Origin: an uncultured Acetatifactor sp.
GTDB lineage: Bacteria > Bacillota > Clostridia > Lachnospirales > Lachnospiraceae
Assembly: GCA_947586055.1 (NCBI GenBank)
Contig: CANPXL010000005.1
Coordinates: 54,021-118,020 of the forward strand
Length of the DNA stretch: 64,000 bases
Direction: 5' to 3'
Part shown: piece by piece, positions 38,253 to 46,545 of the stretch
Position numbering within the stretch: position 1 is the first letter of the stretch
How the letters are laid out: every line of letters begins with the position of its first letter
The notes under the pieces: model-generated
The model's database searches: none
What the model was told of the DNA's origin: nothing
What the model saw: the letters and a program-made list of their open reading frames with translations, nothing else
Position numbers and translations under genes: made by a program

Positions 38253-39318
38253 GAGAAAAATTTTCAGGGTTCTGATCAGAATAGCGATTGTCCTCATCGC
38301 CCTTGTACTGCTTGGGATCGCGGTATTTCTGGGACTGCAGATCTCGGGCCGCAGCAGGCTTTACGGCATGTACGAGGGGAAGGCGCCCGACTTAAGCAGA
38401 GCCGTAGGCGTCGTGGAGGGTCTGACGCCGGAGGATTACGCGGGGCCGGAGGAGATGGAGGATAACTGGCAGGAGGGGGATGTCCGCTATCAGGGGAGCA
38501 TCTACCGTTACAATCAGGATATTTTGACGTTCCTGTTCCTCGGGATCGATGAAAAAGGAGAGGTGGAGAAAAAGAAGTCCGGCGCCGACGGCGGCCAGTC
38601 CGACGCCATCTTCCTGCTGGTGCTGGATCCCCATACAAAGGAGGGAACCGTCATCGGCATCAACAGGGACGCCATGGCGGATGTAGACGTATACGGCAAC
38701 ACGGGAGAATTTCTCAGGACCGTAAAAATGCAGCTTACGATGCAGCACGCTTACGGCGACGGAGCCGAGTTGAGCTGCGAGCGGAGCCGGGACGCGGTTT
38801 CCCGCCTGTTTTACGACCTGCCGATCCATGGATACTGCGCGATCAATATGGGCGCAATCCCGCTGATCAACGACGCCGTGGGCGGCGTTGAGGTGGAGGT
38901 TCTGGAGGATGTATGGAAGTTCCGGGAGGGAGAGAAGGTCCTTTTAAAGGGGGAGCAGTCCTACCATTATCTTCATGACAGGGACACAAAGAGTTTTAAC
39001 AGCGCCGGAAGGCGGCTGGAGCGTCAGAAGCAATACCTTCGAGCCTATGCGGCCGCGGCTGTGGAAGCCACAAAGAAGGATATCACGCTGCCGGTAAAGC
39101 TGTACGGGACGCTGAGCAAATATATGGTCACGGACGTGACGGTGGACGAGGTCAGCTACCTTGCCCCGAGACTTTTGGATTACAGTTTTTCGCCGGAGCG
39201 GTTTTATTCCCTGGAGGGAGAGACTGTGGAGGGCGGGGTTCTGGAACAGTTCTTTGTGGATGAACAGGCTTTGTATGAGCTGATCCTGAATGTGTTTTAC
39301 GAGGAAGTGACGGATTAA
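38242..39318 (+). CDS. LytR-CpsA-Psr (LCP) family protein
   Basis: TFLFLGID; VIGINRDAMADV; LTMQHAYGDGAELSCERSRDAVSRLFYDLPIHGYCAINMGAIPLINDAVGGVEV. Confidence 0.93.
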   Translation: MRIKRKIFRVLIRIAIVLIALVLLGIAVFLGLQISGRSRLYGMYEGKAPDLSRAVGVVEGLTPEDYAGPEEMEDNWQEGDVRYQGSIYRYNQDILTFLFLGIDEKGEVEKKKSGADGGQSDAIFLLVLDPHTKEGTVIGINRDAMADVDVYGNTGEFLRTVKMQLTMQHAYGDGAELSCERSRDAVSRLFYDLPIHGYCAINMGAIPLINDAVGGVEVEVLEDVWKFREGEKVLLKGEQSYHYLHDRDTKSFNSAGRRLERQKQYLRAYAAAAVEATKKDITLPVKLYGTLSKYMVTDVTVDEVSYLAPRLLDYSFSPERFYSLEGETVEGGVLEQFFVDEQALYELILNVFYEEVTD

Positions 39319-39409
39319 GAGACGACGTCACCGCGGTTTTGTCTGAATCGGTATCCTGCCGTAAGGCTTGATATAACCACATGACGATAAGGAAAGGAGG
39401 AAAAATCCG

Positions 39410-40126
39410 ATGAAAAAGTTTTCTAAAATCATGGCTCTGTCCATGGCGCTTGCGCTGACCCTCGGCATGACTGTTTTTGCCGACGGAAGTTCTGATCCGG
39501 GAGCAATAATGGCACAGGATGCACAGAATACTACAGTCAGTGCGACAGATGCCAAAGGCAATCCTGTAAGCGTTAATGTTGAAGTCAAGGAAGCGACCGG
39601 AGCTGCAACACCGGCTAATATTAGCGCTGCTGTCGAAAATGCCGGCAATGCGCTGACCGTTGCGATCAAGAATGCGTCAAAGTTTGGCGAAATCCACACT
39701 CCGGATCTGGTAACTACGATTGACATTGATGTTACGCAGGCAGGAAGCCCTTTAGCGGACGGCACCAGCGTTAAGGTGCATGTCCCCTGCTCGTTTGTCA
39801 GAGCACTGCAGGGAGGCACAAAATATGTTCTGATGCACTTAAACAACGGCGTGTGGGAAGCAGTAGACAGCCTTGTAGTTGGAGACGGTTACTTTGAGTT
39901 TACGACCACGAGCTTTTCCAACTATGCGCTGTTCCTGGTAGATGAAGTGGTTCCCACAAATGGCGGCGATGGCGGTCAGGGTTCCACTTCCGCAGATACT
40001 CCTGCGCCCGCTTCTGAACCCGTGTCTCCCAAGACCGGTGAGAGCGTGCCTGTGGCTGGCTTTGCGGCGCTGATCCTTCTGGCAGGCGCGGCTGTATGTG
40101 CAAAAAAGGCGCAGTTCAACAACTAA
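39410..40126 (+). CDS. Secreted protein with SPKTG-type sortase sorting signal
   Basis: Signal peptide MKKFSKIMALSMALALTLGMTVFA; C-terminal SPKTGE + hydrophobic GFAALILLAGAAVCA + KKAQFNN. Confidence 0.88.
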   Translation: MKKFSKIMALSMALALTLGMTVFADGSSDPGAIMAQDAQNTTVSATDAKGNPVSVNVEVKEATGAATPANISAAVENAGNALTVAIKNASKFGEIHTPDLVTTIDIDVTQAGSPLADGTSVKVHVPCSFVRALQGGTKYVLMHLNNGVWEAVDSLVVGDGYFEFTTTSFSNYALFLVDEVVPTNGGDGGQGSTSADTPAPASEPVSPKTGESVPVAGFAALILLAGAAVCAKKAQFNN

Positions 40127-40151
40127 GGTTTTATTGTTCCAAAAAATCAAA

Positions 40152-40175
40152 CAATTAATTATGCATAATTAATTG
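40152..40175. repeat. 24-bp perfect palindrome
   Basis: CAATTAATTATG|CATAATTAATTG. Confidence 0.9.
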
Positions 40176-40250
40176 GGCGGGTAAAACCCGTCAACCAACT
40201 TTCAGCATGTGGTTGCCCAATACCCCTCCGTTTTCCGGGGGGGTATTGGG
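40176..40250 (+). promoter_or_regulatory. Leader hairpins and strong terminator-like stem ahead of the sugar transferase/LoaP operon
   Basis: GGCGGGT-AAA-ACCCGTC (40176-40192); CAACCA/TGGTTG (40192-40215); CCCAATACCCC/GGGGTATTGGG (40216-40226/40240-40250) containing a G7 tract at 40237-40243. Confidence 0.65.
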
Positions 40251-40304
40251 TGTAAGAAAATTTTTTACGCAGACCGGAAAAGAAAGTACAGAGGTCGGGC
40301 AGAT

Positions 40305-41756
40305 ATGTATCGGAAACGTTCACAGGGCTGGGCCAAGCATCTTGATTTTATCATGTTGGACCTGGTATGTCTGAATTTATCGCTCTTTATGGCATATATT
40401 GTGCGGCACGGTTTCGGCGTCCTTTATGCGCATGTCACCTACCGCAATATGGCGGTGGTGCTTTCTCTGATCGCCGTTGTGCTGATGATCTTTTCGGAGA
40501 TGTTTAAGAACGTCCTGAAGAGAGGGTATCTGGTGGAAGCGGTCATGACGCTGAAGCAGGTATGCCTTGTGGAGCTTTGCGCAACCTTTTATCTTTTTTC
40601 CGTGCGGGAAAGTTCCTCGTTTTCCCGTACCGTCATGTACCTCACGGGATTGTTTTACGGAGCGACGGGCTATCTCACCCGGGTTCTCTGGAAAACCTTT
40701 CTGAAAAGGAAGGCGCGGGAAAAGGGGAAACGCACGCTGCTTGTCCTGACAACGAAGGACATGGCGGCGGCTGTATTGGACAATATCAGGAACCAGACTT
40801 ACGAAAATCTGCGGATCCTTGGGGTGGTTCTTTTGGACGAGAACCGTACCGAAGGACAGATCGCCGGGATTCCGGTTGTGGCGGATCGCGGGACCGTGCT
40901 GGAATATGTCTGCAGAGAGTGTGTGGACGAGGTGTTCCTTAACATTCCCCAGGGGATGGAGCAGCCGTCGCAGCTGCTGGAGCATTTCTCGGAAATGGGC
41001 GTGGTCGTTCATGTAAAGCTTCTGGACGGCGAGCGGACGGTGAACCGCAGGCAGCTGGTAGAGCGGTTCGGAAATTATACGGTGATGACGACCAGCATCA
41101 ATTTTGCCACCAACGGACAGATGTTCCTGAAACGGCTGCTGGATATCGTGGGAGGACTGGCCGGCACACTGCTTACCCTGATCCTTGCGCTGTTTCTTGC
41201 TCCCATTATAAAGCTGAAATCGCCGGGCCCCCTGTTCTTTGTTCAGGAACGGGTCGGCCAGAACGGCAGGCGGTTTAAAATGTACAAGTTCCGCAGCATG
41301 TATATGGACGCAGAAGAGCGGAAAGCGGAGCTGATGGACAGAAATAAGATAAAAGACGGGCTTATGTTTAAGCTGGATGAGGATCCCAGAATCATCGGCA
41401 GCAGGCTGCTGCCGGACGGAACCTACAAAAAGGGGACCGGAAATTTTATCCGCGACTGGAGTCTGGATGAATTCCCGCAGTTTATCAATGTACTAAAAGG
41501 AGATATGAGTCTCGTAGGCACCCGGCCGCCCACCGTGGGGGAATGGGAAAAGTATGAGCTGCGGCACATGGCAAGGCTCGCCGCAAAGCCGGGAATCACG
41601 GGGTTATGGCAGATCAGCGGCCGCAGCGGGATCACGGACTTTGAGGAAGTGGTAAAGCTGGACATGAAATATATCAGCGAGTGGAGCTTCGGAATGGATC
41701 TCAAGATCCTGGCAAAAACTGTGAAGACAGTTGTTGCCAAGAGCGGGGCCATGTAA
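40305..41756 (+). CDS. Undecaprenyl-phosphate sugar-1-phosphate transferase (WcaJ/WbaP-like priming transferase)
   Basis: FLKRLLDIVGGLAGTLLTLILALFLAPIIKLKSPGPLFFVQERVGQNGRRFKMYKFRSMYMDAEERK; DEFPQFINVLKGDMSLVGTRPPTVGEWEKY. Confidence 0.95.
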   Translation: MYRKRSQGWAKHLDFIMLDLVCLNLSLFMAYIVRHGFGVLYAHVTYRNMAVVLSLIAVVLMIFSEMFKNVLKRGYLVEAVMTLKQVCLVELCATFYLFSVRESSSFSRTVMYLTGLFYGATGYLTRVLWKTFLKRKAREKGKRTLLVLTTKDMAAAVLDNIRNQTYENLRILGVVLLDENRTEGQIAGIPVVADRGTVLEYVCRECVDEVFLNIPQGMEQPSQLLEHFSEMGVVVHVKLLDGERTVNRRQLVERFGNYTVMTTSINFATNGQMFLKRLLDIVGGLAGTLLTLILALFLAPIIKLKSPGPLFFVQERVGQNGRRFKMYKFRSMYMDAEERKAELMDRNKIKDGLMFKLDEDPRIIGSRLLPDGTYKKGTGNFIRDWSLDEFPQFINVLKGDMSLVGTRPPTVGEWEKYELRHMARLAAKPGITGLWQISGRSGITDFEEVVKLDMKYISEWSFGMDLKILAKTVKTVVAKSGAM

Positions 41757-42019
41757 CGATGAGCCCGGGAAGCCGGCCGAAAGAGCCGGGGCGTTTAAAA
41801 GCGTCCGGGACGCCGCGGGAAAGGCGAAGCGGCGGGACGGCTATGGCCGGGATTCCGGAGACGGAACATGTCGGATCAGGACAAGGACAGAGGAAGGCAA
41901 CTGTTGCCCAGAGCACATTGCCGGAGGATGTCTGCATAGAGGATCAAAAGCTGCGCAGGATCCGCGCGGATGGCGAAGCGCGCCCTTCCGGACGGGAGGG
42001 CAGGAAAAGGGTGAGTAAG

Positions 42020-42529
42020 ATGTGGTATGCGGTATGGGTCCCCACCGGGCAGGAGGAACAGGTCAAAACGATCTGCGACAAAAGGCTGGGAGATCAGAAT
42101 GTCTATGAGGAGTGCTTTCTTCCCAAGTATGAGAAGCCGTGGAGGGAAAACGGAGCGTGGGTCAAAAAGCGGATGGTCCTTTTCCCGGGATATCTCTTTT
42201 TTGTGACGGAGGACAGCGAGAGACTGTATCGGGCGCTTAAGAGCGTGCCGAAGTTTACGAAGCTTCTTGGGGATGACGAGGGGCCGATCCCGCTGTACGA
42301 CGAAGAGACGGAGTTCCTGAAAAAGCACATCAATCAGGACAAGGTCTTTGAGATCAGCGTGGGAGAGTATATCGGGAAGGAACTGGTCATCACGGAAGGC
42401 CCGCTGAAGGACCTGACGGGAAAGGTAGTGTATGTCGACCGGCACGGCAGGCAGGCGGTGCTGGAGGTAGAGTTTTTCGGCAGGATTGTAAAGATGAAGG
42501 TGGGGCTGGAGGTGGTGGGGAAGAGGTAG
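42020..42529 (+). CDS. LoaP/NusG-like transcription antiterminator
   Basis: MWYAVWVPTGQEEQVKTICDKRL...ECFLPKYEKPWRENGAWVKKRMVLFPGYLFFVTED NGN domain; KOW-like ITEGPLKDLTGKVVYVDRHGRQAVLEVEFFGRIVKMKVGLEVV. Confidence 0.9.
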   Translation: MWYAVWVPTGQEEQVKTICDKRLGDQNVYEECFLPKYEKPWRENGAWVKKRMVLFPGYLFFVTEDSERLYRALKSVPKFTKLLGDDEGPIPLYDEETEFLKKHINQDKVFEISVGEYIGKELVITEGPLKDLTGKVVYVDRHGRQAVLEVEFFGRIVKMKVGLEVVGKR

Positions 42530-42552
42530 GGAAGGGATAAGAGAGGTTTTAT

Positions 42553-43626
42553 ATGATTATTACAAAGACGCCTTTTCGTATGTCTTTTTTCGGCGGCGGA
42601 ACGGATATGAAAGATTTTTTTACGGAACATGGCGGAGCGGTATTATCGACCACATTTGATAAGTATTGTTATGTCAACGTCCGTCATTTGCCACGTTTTT
42701 TTGATTATTCGACGGAACTTTGTTATTCCCGGACAGAAAGGGTGACTTCCGTGGATGAGATCCGTCACCCTGCAATTCGCAACGCAATGAAAATGTTGGA
42801 TATGCATGAGATCCGTCTGACCTATGAATCGGACCTGCCCGCGCGTTCGGGTCTTGGAACATCTTCTTCCTTTGCGGTGGGAATGCTGAATGCGTTTTAT
42901 GCCTTAAAGGGAAAATATGCGGACAAAAAGCGTCTTGCGGACGAAGCGATTTATCTTGAAAGAACGCTCTGCAATGAAATGGGCGGCTGGCAGGATCAGA
43001 TCGCATCATCCTTTGGCGGACTTAACCGTATCAACTTCAATGCTGACGGTTATGAGGTCAGACCCGTTATTATTTCACCGGAACGAAAGCGTCGTCTCAA
43101 CGACAATCTGATAATGTTCTTTACAGGCTTTACCCGATTTTCTTCCGAGATGCAGGAGGCAAATGCAAAAACAGGCGGAGACAGGACTCCGCAGCTGAAG
43201 GAAATGCTTGCGCTTGTTGACCAGGCGGAAAATGTTTTAACGGATAGTCACGGGGATCTTGACGACTTTGGCAGACTGCTGGATTATACATGGAAGCTTA
43301 AGCGGCAGACAGGTTCGGCAGTTACAACGAAAGACATAGATGCTCTTTATGCGAAAGGAATAAAAGCAGGAGCATTGGGGGGCAAGCTATTGGGCGCGGG
43401 CGGCGGTGGTTTTTTGATTTTTTATGTTCAACCTGAGCATCGCGCGGATGTAGCGGAAGCGATGAAAGGTTTATTACATGTGCCCTTTGAATTTGAGGAC
43501 GACGGAACAAAGGTCATTTATTATTCACCGGAGAGTTACGCGCCTGTAGATAATATGGATTGCAGATTTGATGACGGGTTAAACCGTTACCAAAACAGCT
43601 ATATTGGAAAGGTAAGATCGTATTGA
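42553..43626 (+). CDS. hddA: D-glycero-alpha-D-manno-heptose-7-phosphate kinase (GHMP)
   Basis: MIITKTPFRMSFFGGGTDMKDFFTEHGGAVLSTTFDKYCYV; SDLPARSGLGTSSSFAVGMLNAF; GALGGKLLGAGGGGFLIFY. Confidence 0.92.
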   Translation: MIITKTPFRMSFFGGGTDMKDFFTEHGGAVLSTTFDKYCYVNVRHLPRFFDYSTELCYSRTERVTSVDEIRHPAIRNAMKMLDMHEIRLTYESDLPARSGLGTSSSFAVGMLNAFYALKGKYADKKRLADEAIYLERTLCNEMGGWQDQIASSFGGLNRINFNADGYEVRPVIISPERKRRLNDNLIMFFTGFTRFSSEMQEANAKTGGDRTPQLKEMLALVDQAENVLTDSHGDLDDFGRLLDYTWKLKRQTGSAVTTKDIDALYAKGIKAGALGGKLLGAGGGGFLIFYVQPEHRADVAEAMKGLLHVPFEFEDDGTKVIYYSPESYAPVDNMDCRFDDGLNRYQNSYIGKVRSY

Positions 43627-44864
43627 AAGCAATTATTATGTCCGGCGGCAGAGGCACGAGAATTTCCGAACTTTTTCCGGACATCCCGAAACCGCTTATT
43701 CCGATCTGCGGCAAGCCGGTTTTGGAGCATGAAATCGAGTGCCTGCGGGACCAGGGGTTTACCGATATCATCCTGACTGTCAGTTACATGGCGGATAAAA
43801 TCATGAAGTATTTTGACGATGGCAGTGGTTTGGGAGTACATATAGATTACTTTATAGAGACCGAGCCGTTAGGCAATGCGGGAGCACTGTTTAAGCTTCA
43901 GGACAAACTCACCGAAGATTTTTTGCTGTTGAATGCAGACGCGGTATTTAACATCGACTTCAAACGCTTTGCAGCATTTCATGAAGAGCATGACGGCCTT
44001 GTAACATTATTTACGCATCCGAATGATCATCCTTACGACAGTGGGCTGATCATTGCAGACAGCGACAAATCGGTGCAAAAATGGCTTGCCAAAGAGGATG
44101 AACGTCCAGAGTATTACAAAAACCGTGTGAATGCAGGATTGCACATTATTTCTCCGAAGCTTTTGGAGCAGGACATTAACTTACCGAAGATAGATTTAGA
44201 CCGACACTTGCTCAAGCCTCTTGCGGGCAGCGGCAAAATGTTCTGTTACGACAGTCCTGAGTATGTCAGGGATATGGGGACGCCGGAGAGATTTGAAGCC
44301 GTCAGCCGCGACTTTGAAAGCGGCAAGGTATTTGCAGGAAACCTCAGAAATAAGCAAAAAGCAATTTTTCTTGACCGTGACGGAACGATCAACAAATACA
44401 AGGGGTTTTTACGAAGCGCTGATGATTTTGAACTTCTGCCGACAGCTTCCGAGGCAATCAGGCTTATAAACCGTTCGGGCTATCTTGCGATCGTCGTGAC
44501 GAATCAGCCGGTGATTGCGCGCGGTGAAGTCACATTTGCGCAGTTGAATGAGATCCACAATAAAATGGAGACTCTGCTCGGCCGGGACGGAGCGTATTTG
44601 GATGCAATTTACTTCTGTCCCCATCATCCGGATAAAGGCTATGGGGGAGAAATTTCAGAATTGAAAATTGACTGCAGCTGTCGTAAGCCGAAACCGGGAA
44701 TGCTGTTTCGGGCAGCAAAGGACTTTCATATAGATTTGGATTTGTCATGGATGATTGGGGACGGGGAGAATGACGTTGCAGCAGGTAAAGCGGCAGGATG
44801 CAGGACGAAACGGATTCTCACCGATGGAGACTTGCTGACGGCGGTAAAGGAAATCCTGACATGA
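43623..44864 (+). CDS. Fused heptose-1-phosphate guanylyltransferase (HddC-like) and HAD heptose bisphosphate phosphatase (GmhB-like)
   Basis: N-terminus MKAIIMSGGRGTRISELFPDIPKPLIPICGKPVLEH; C-terminus KAIFLDRDGTINKYKGFL...VVTNQPVIARGEVTF...CRKPKPGMLFRAAKDFHIDLDLSWMIGDGENDVAAGKAAGC. Confidence 0.93.
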   Translation: MKAIIMSGGRGTRISELFPDIPKPLIPICGKPVLEHEIECLRDQGFTDIILTVSYMADKIMKYFDDGSGLGVHIDYFIETEPLGNAGALFKLQDKLTEDFLLLNADAVFNIDFKRFAAFHEEHDGLVTLFTHPNDHPYDSGLIIADSDKSVQKWLAKEDERPEYYKNRVNAGLHIISPKLLEQDINLPKIDLDRHLLKPLAGSGKMFCYDSPEYVRDMGTPERFEAVSRDFESGKVFAGNLRNKQKAIFLDRDGTINKYKGFLRSADDFELLPTASEAIRLINRSGYLAIVVTNQPVIARGEVTFAQLNEIHNKMETLLGRDGAYLDAIYFCPHHPDKGYGGEISELKIDCSCRKPKPGMLFRAAKDFHIDLDLSWMIGDGENDVAAGKAAGCRTKRILTDGDLLTAVKEILT

Positions 44865-45556
44865 TAAGAACGCTTGATGATTCTCTGAAAAAACATATTG
44901 ATCTTTTGCTGAAAAGATACCCCGTGCTGCAAGACTGCAGGGAGGATTTGATCCGAGCCTATTTTGTTATGGAAGAATGCTATATGAATGACGGCAAGCT
45001 TTTGATTGCCGGAAACGGCGGATCCGCGGCTGACAGCGAGCACATTGCCGGTGAGCTGATGAAACGGTTTAAGACGCCAAGGCCGGTGTCACCGGAGTTT
45101 GGGAAAAAATTAAAAGAGATTGATCCTGTGCGCGGCGTAAATCTGGCAAAAAATCTGGAACGGAGCCTGATGGCGATTCCACTCGTTGCCCACGAGGCCC
45201 TGACCACGGCGTATCTCAATGATGTGGACGGGATGGGAGTATTTGCCCAGCAGCTTTACGGATTTGGAAGAAAAGGGGATGTTTTTCTTGGAATTTCTAC
45301 GTCCGGAAACAGTAAAAATATCCTGTCGGCTGCCGTCGTTGCAAAGGCTATTGGAATTAAGATAATTGGTCTGACCGGCGCCGAAGGCGGAGAACTTGCT
45401 AAGACGGCTGATGTGGCGGTGAAAGTGCCGGAGAAGGAAACGTACAGGGTACAGGAGCTGCATTTACCGGTATATCATTGCTGGTGTTTGATGCTGGAGG
45501 AGAGGTTCTTTGGGAGACAGGAGCCAGGCTGTAATTGTCCGTTGCCGGATGGATAA
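44861..45556 (+). CDS. gmhA: Sedoheptulose-7-phosphate isomerase (SIS domain) with altered C-terminus
   Basis: LLIAGNGGSAADSEHIAGELMKRF; VFLGISTSGNSKNILSAAVVAKAIGIKIIGLTG; VQELHLPVYHCWCLMLEERFFG. Confidence 0.92.
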   Translation: MIRTLDDSLKKHIDLLLKRYPVLQDCREDLIRAYFVMEECYMNDGKLLIAGNGGSAADSEHIAGELMKRFKTPRPVSPEFGKKLKEIDPVRGVNLAKNLERSLMAIPLVAHEALTTAYLNDVDGMGVFAQQLYGFGRKGDVFLGISTSGNSKNILSAAVVAKAIGIKIIGLTGAEGGELAKTADVAVKVPEKETYRVQELHLPVYHCWCLMLEERFFGRQEPGCNCPLPDG

Positions 45557-45559
45557 AAC

Positions 45560-45709
45560 GGTTTCGGTCAGGGGCTGGGTTATGCAGAGAGTCTGGCGTT
45601 GTTTTGCCGGATTCGATTCTGGCCACAGAAGAGTGGGGCAGTCCGACTTCACCTGCCGGTGTATCACACAATTTGTCTGATGATAGAGGAGCATGAGTTT
45701 GACGTATGA
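45560..45709. pseudogene. Minus-strand XRE-HTH fragment plus an orphan second gmhA 3' end
   Basis: Minus strand VGLPHSSVARIESGKTTP...(frameshift) LQTLC-like; plus strand 45647-45709 LHLPVYHTICLMIEEHEFDV* ending in an ATGA overlap with the next gene. Confidence 0.7.
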
Positions 45710-46545
45710 AAACAGCTATTGTTGGCAGTTCGGGCTATATCGCCGGATACCTGCTAAAAAGATTTGAAAATGTTCTGAAAATAGACCAAACTTCCGAAGC
45801 AGATGCGCTTTTAAATCTCGCGGAAGCCGAAAAGTTTGATTATTCGGCGCTTGACAGTGTTAATTATGTGATATTTACCGCCGCTATTTCCGGTCCGGAT
45901 ATGTGCGCAGATGAGTTTGAAAAGTGCTGGAACATAAATGTTACAGGTACGGAGCATTTCATTAAAAATGCTATTGCTCGCGGCTGCAAGGTCCTGTTTT
46001 TCTCAAGCGACGCGGTTTTCGGGGATATTCCCGGGGAGATTTACACCGAGCTTTCCGAAACCAATGCGCAGACCCCTTATGGCAGAATGAAAAAGGCAGT
46101 CGAGGATTGTTTCAAGGGCAATCCAAATTTTAAGGCAATACGGCTTTCGTATGTGGTATCGAAAAATGACAGGTTCGTTTCCTACTGCCTTAAATGTATG
46201 GATACGGGCGAAACAGCGGATATCTTTCACCCGTTCTACAGAAACTGCATTACTGTTTCAGATGTTGTGAATACGGTTGATTGGCTGATAAATCATTGGG
46301 AAGATTACGAACCGCAGGTGCTGAATGTGGCGGGAAACGAACTGGTAAGCCGTGTTCGGATAGCGGACGAGCTGAACCGGCTGTATGACAATAAGTTAAA
46401 ATATGTCATCACGTCGCCGGGTGAGGATTTTTACAAAAACCGTCCCAGGATAACGCAGATGAAAAGTTTGTACCTTGATCAATACGGGATTCTGAAAGAC
46501 GGATCTTTCACAGAAAAGTTTAAAAAGGAGTTGCAGAAAAAGTAA
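45706..46545 (+). CDS. NAD-dependent epimerase/reductase (RmlD-like, putative GDP-sugar reductase)
   Basis: MKTAIVGSSGYIAGYLLKRF; NINVTGTEHFIKNAIARGCKVLFFSSDAVFG; QTPYGRMKKAVEDC. Confidence 0.85.
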   Translation: MKTAIVGSSGYIAGYLLKRFENVLKIDQTSEADALLNLAEAEKFDYSALDSVNYVIFTAAISGPDMCADEFEKCWNINVTGTEHFIKNAIARGCKVLFFSSDAVFGDIPGEIYTELSETNAQTPYGRMKKAVEDCFKGNPNFKAIRLSYVVSKNDRFVSYCLKCMDTGETADIFHPFYRNCITVSDVVNTVDWLINHWEDYEPQVLNVAGNELVSRVRIADELNRLYDNKLKYVITSPGEDFYKNRPRITQMKSLYLDQYGILKDGSFTEKFKKELQKK

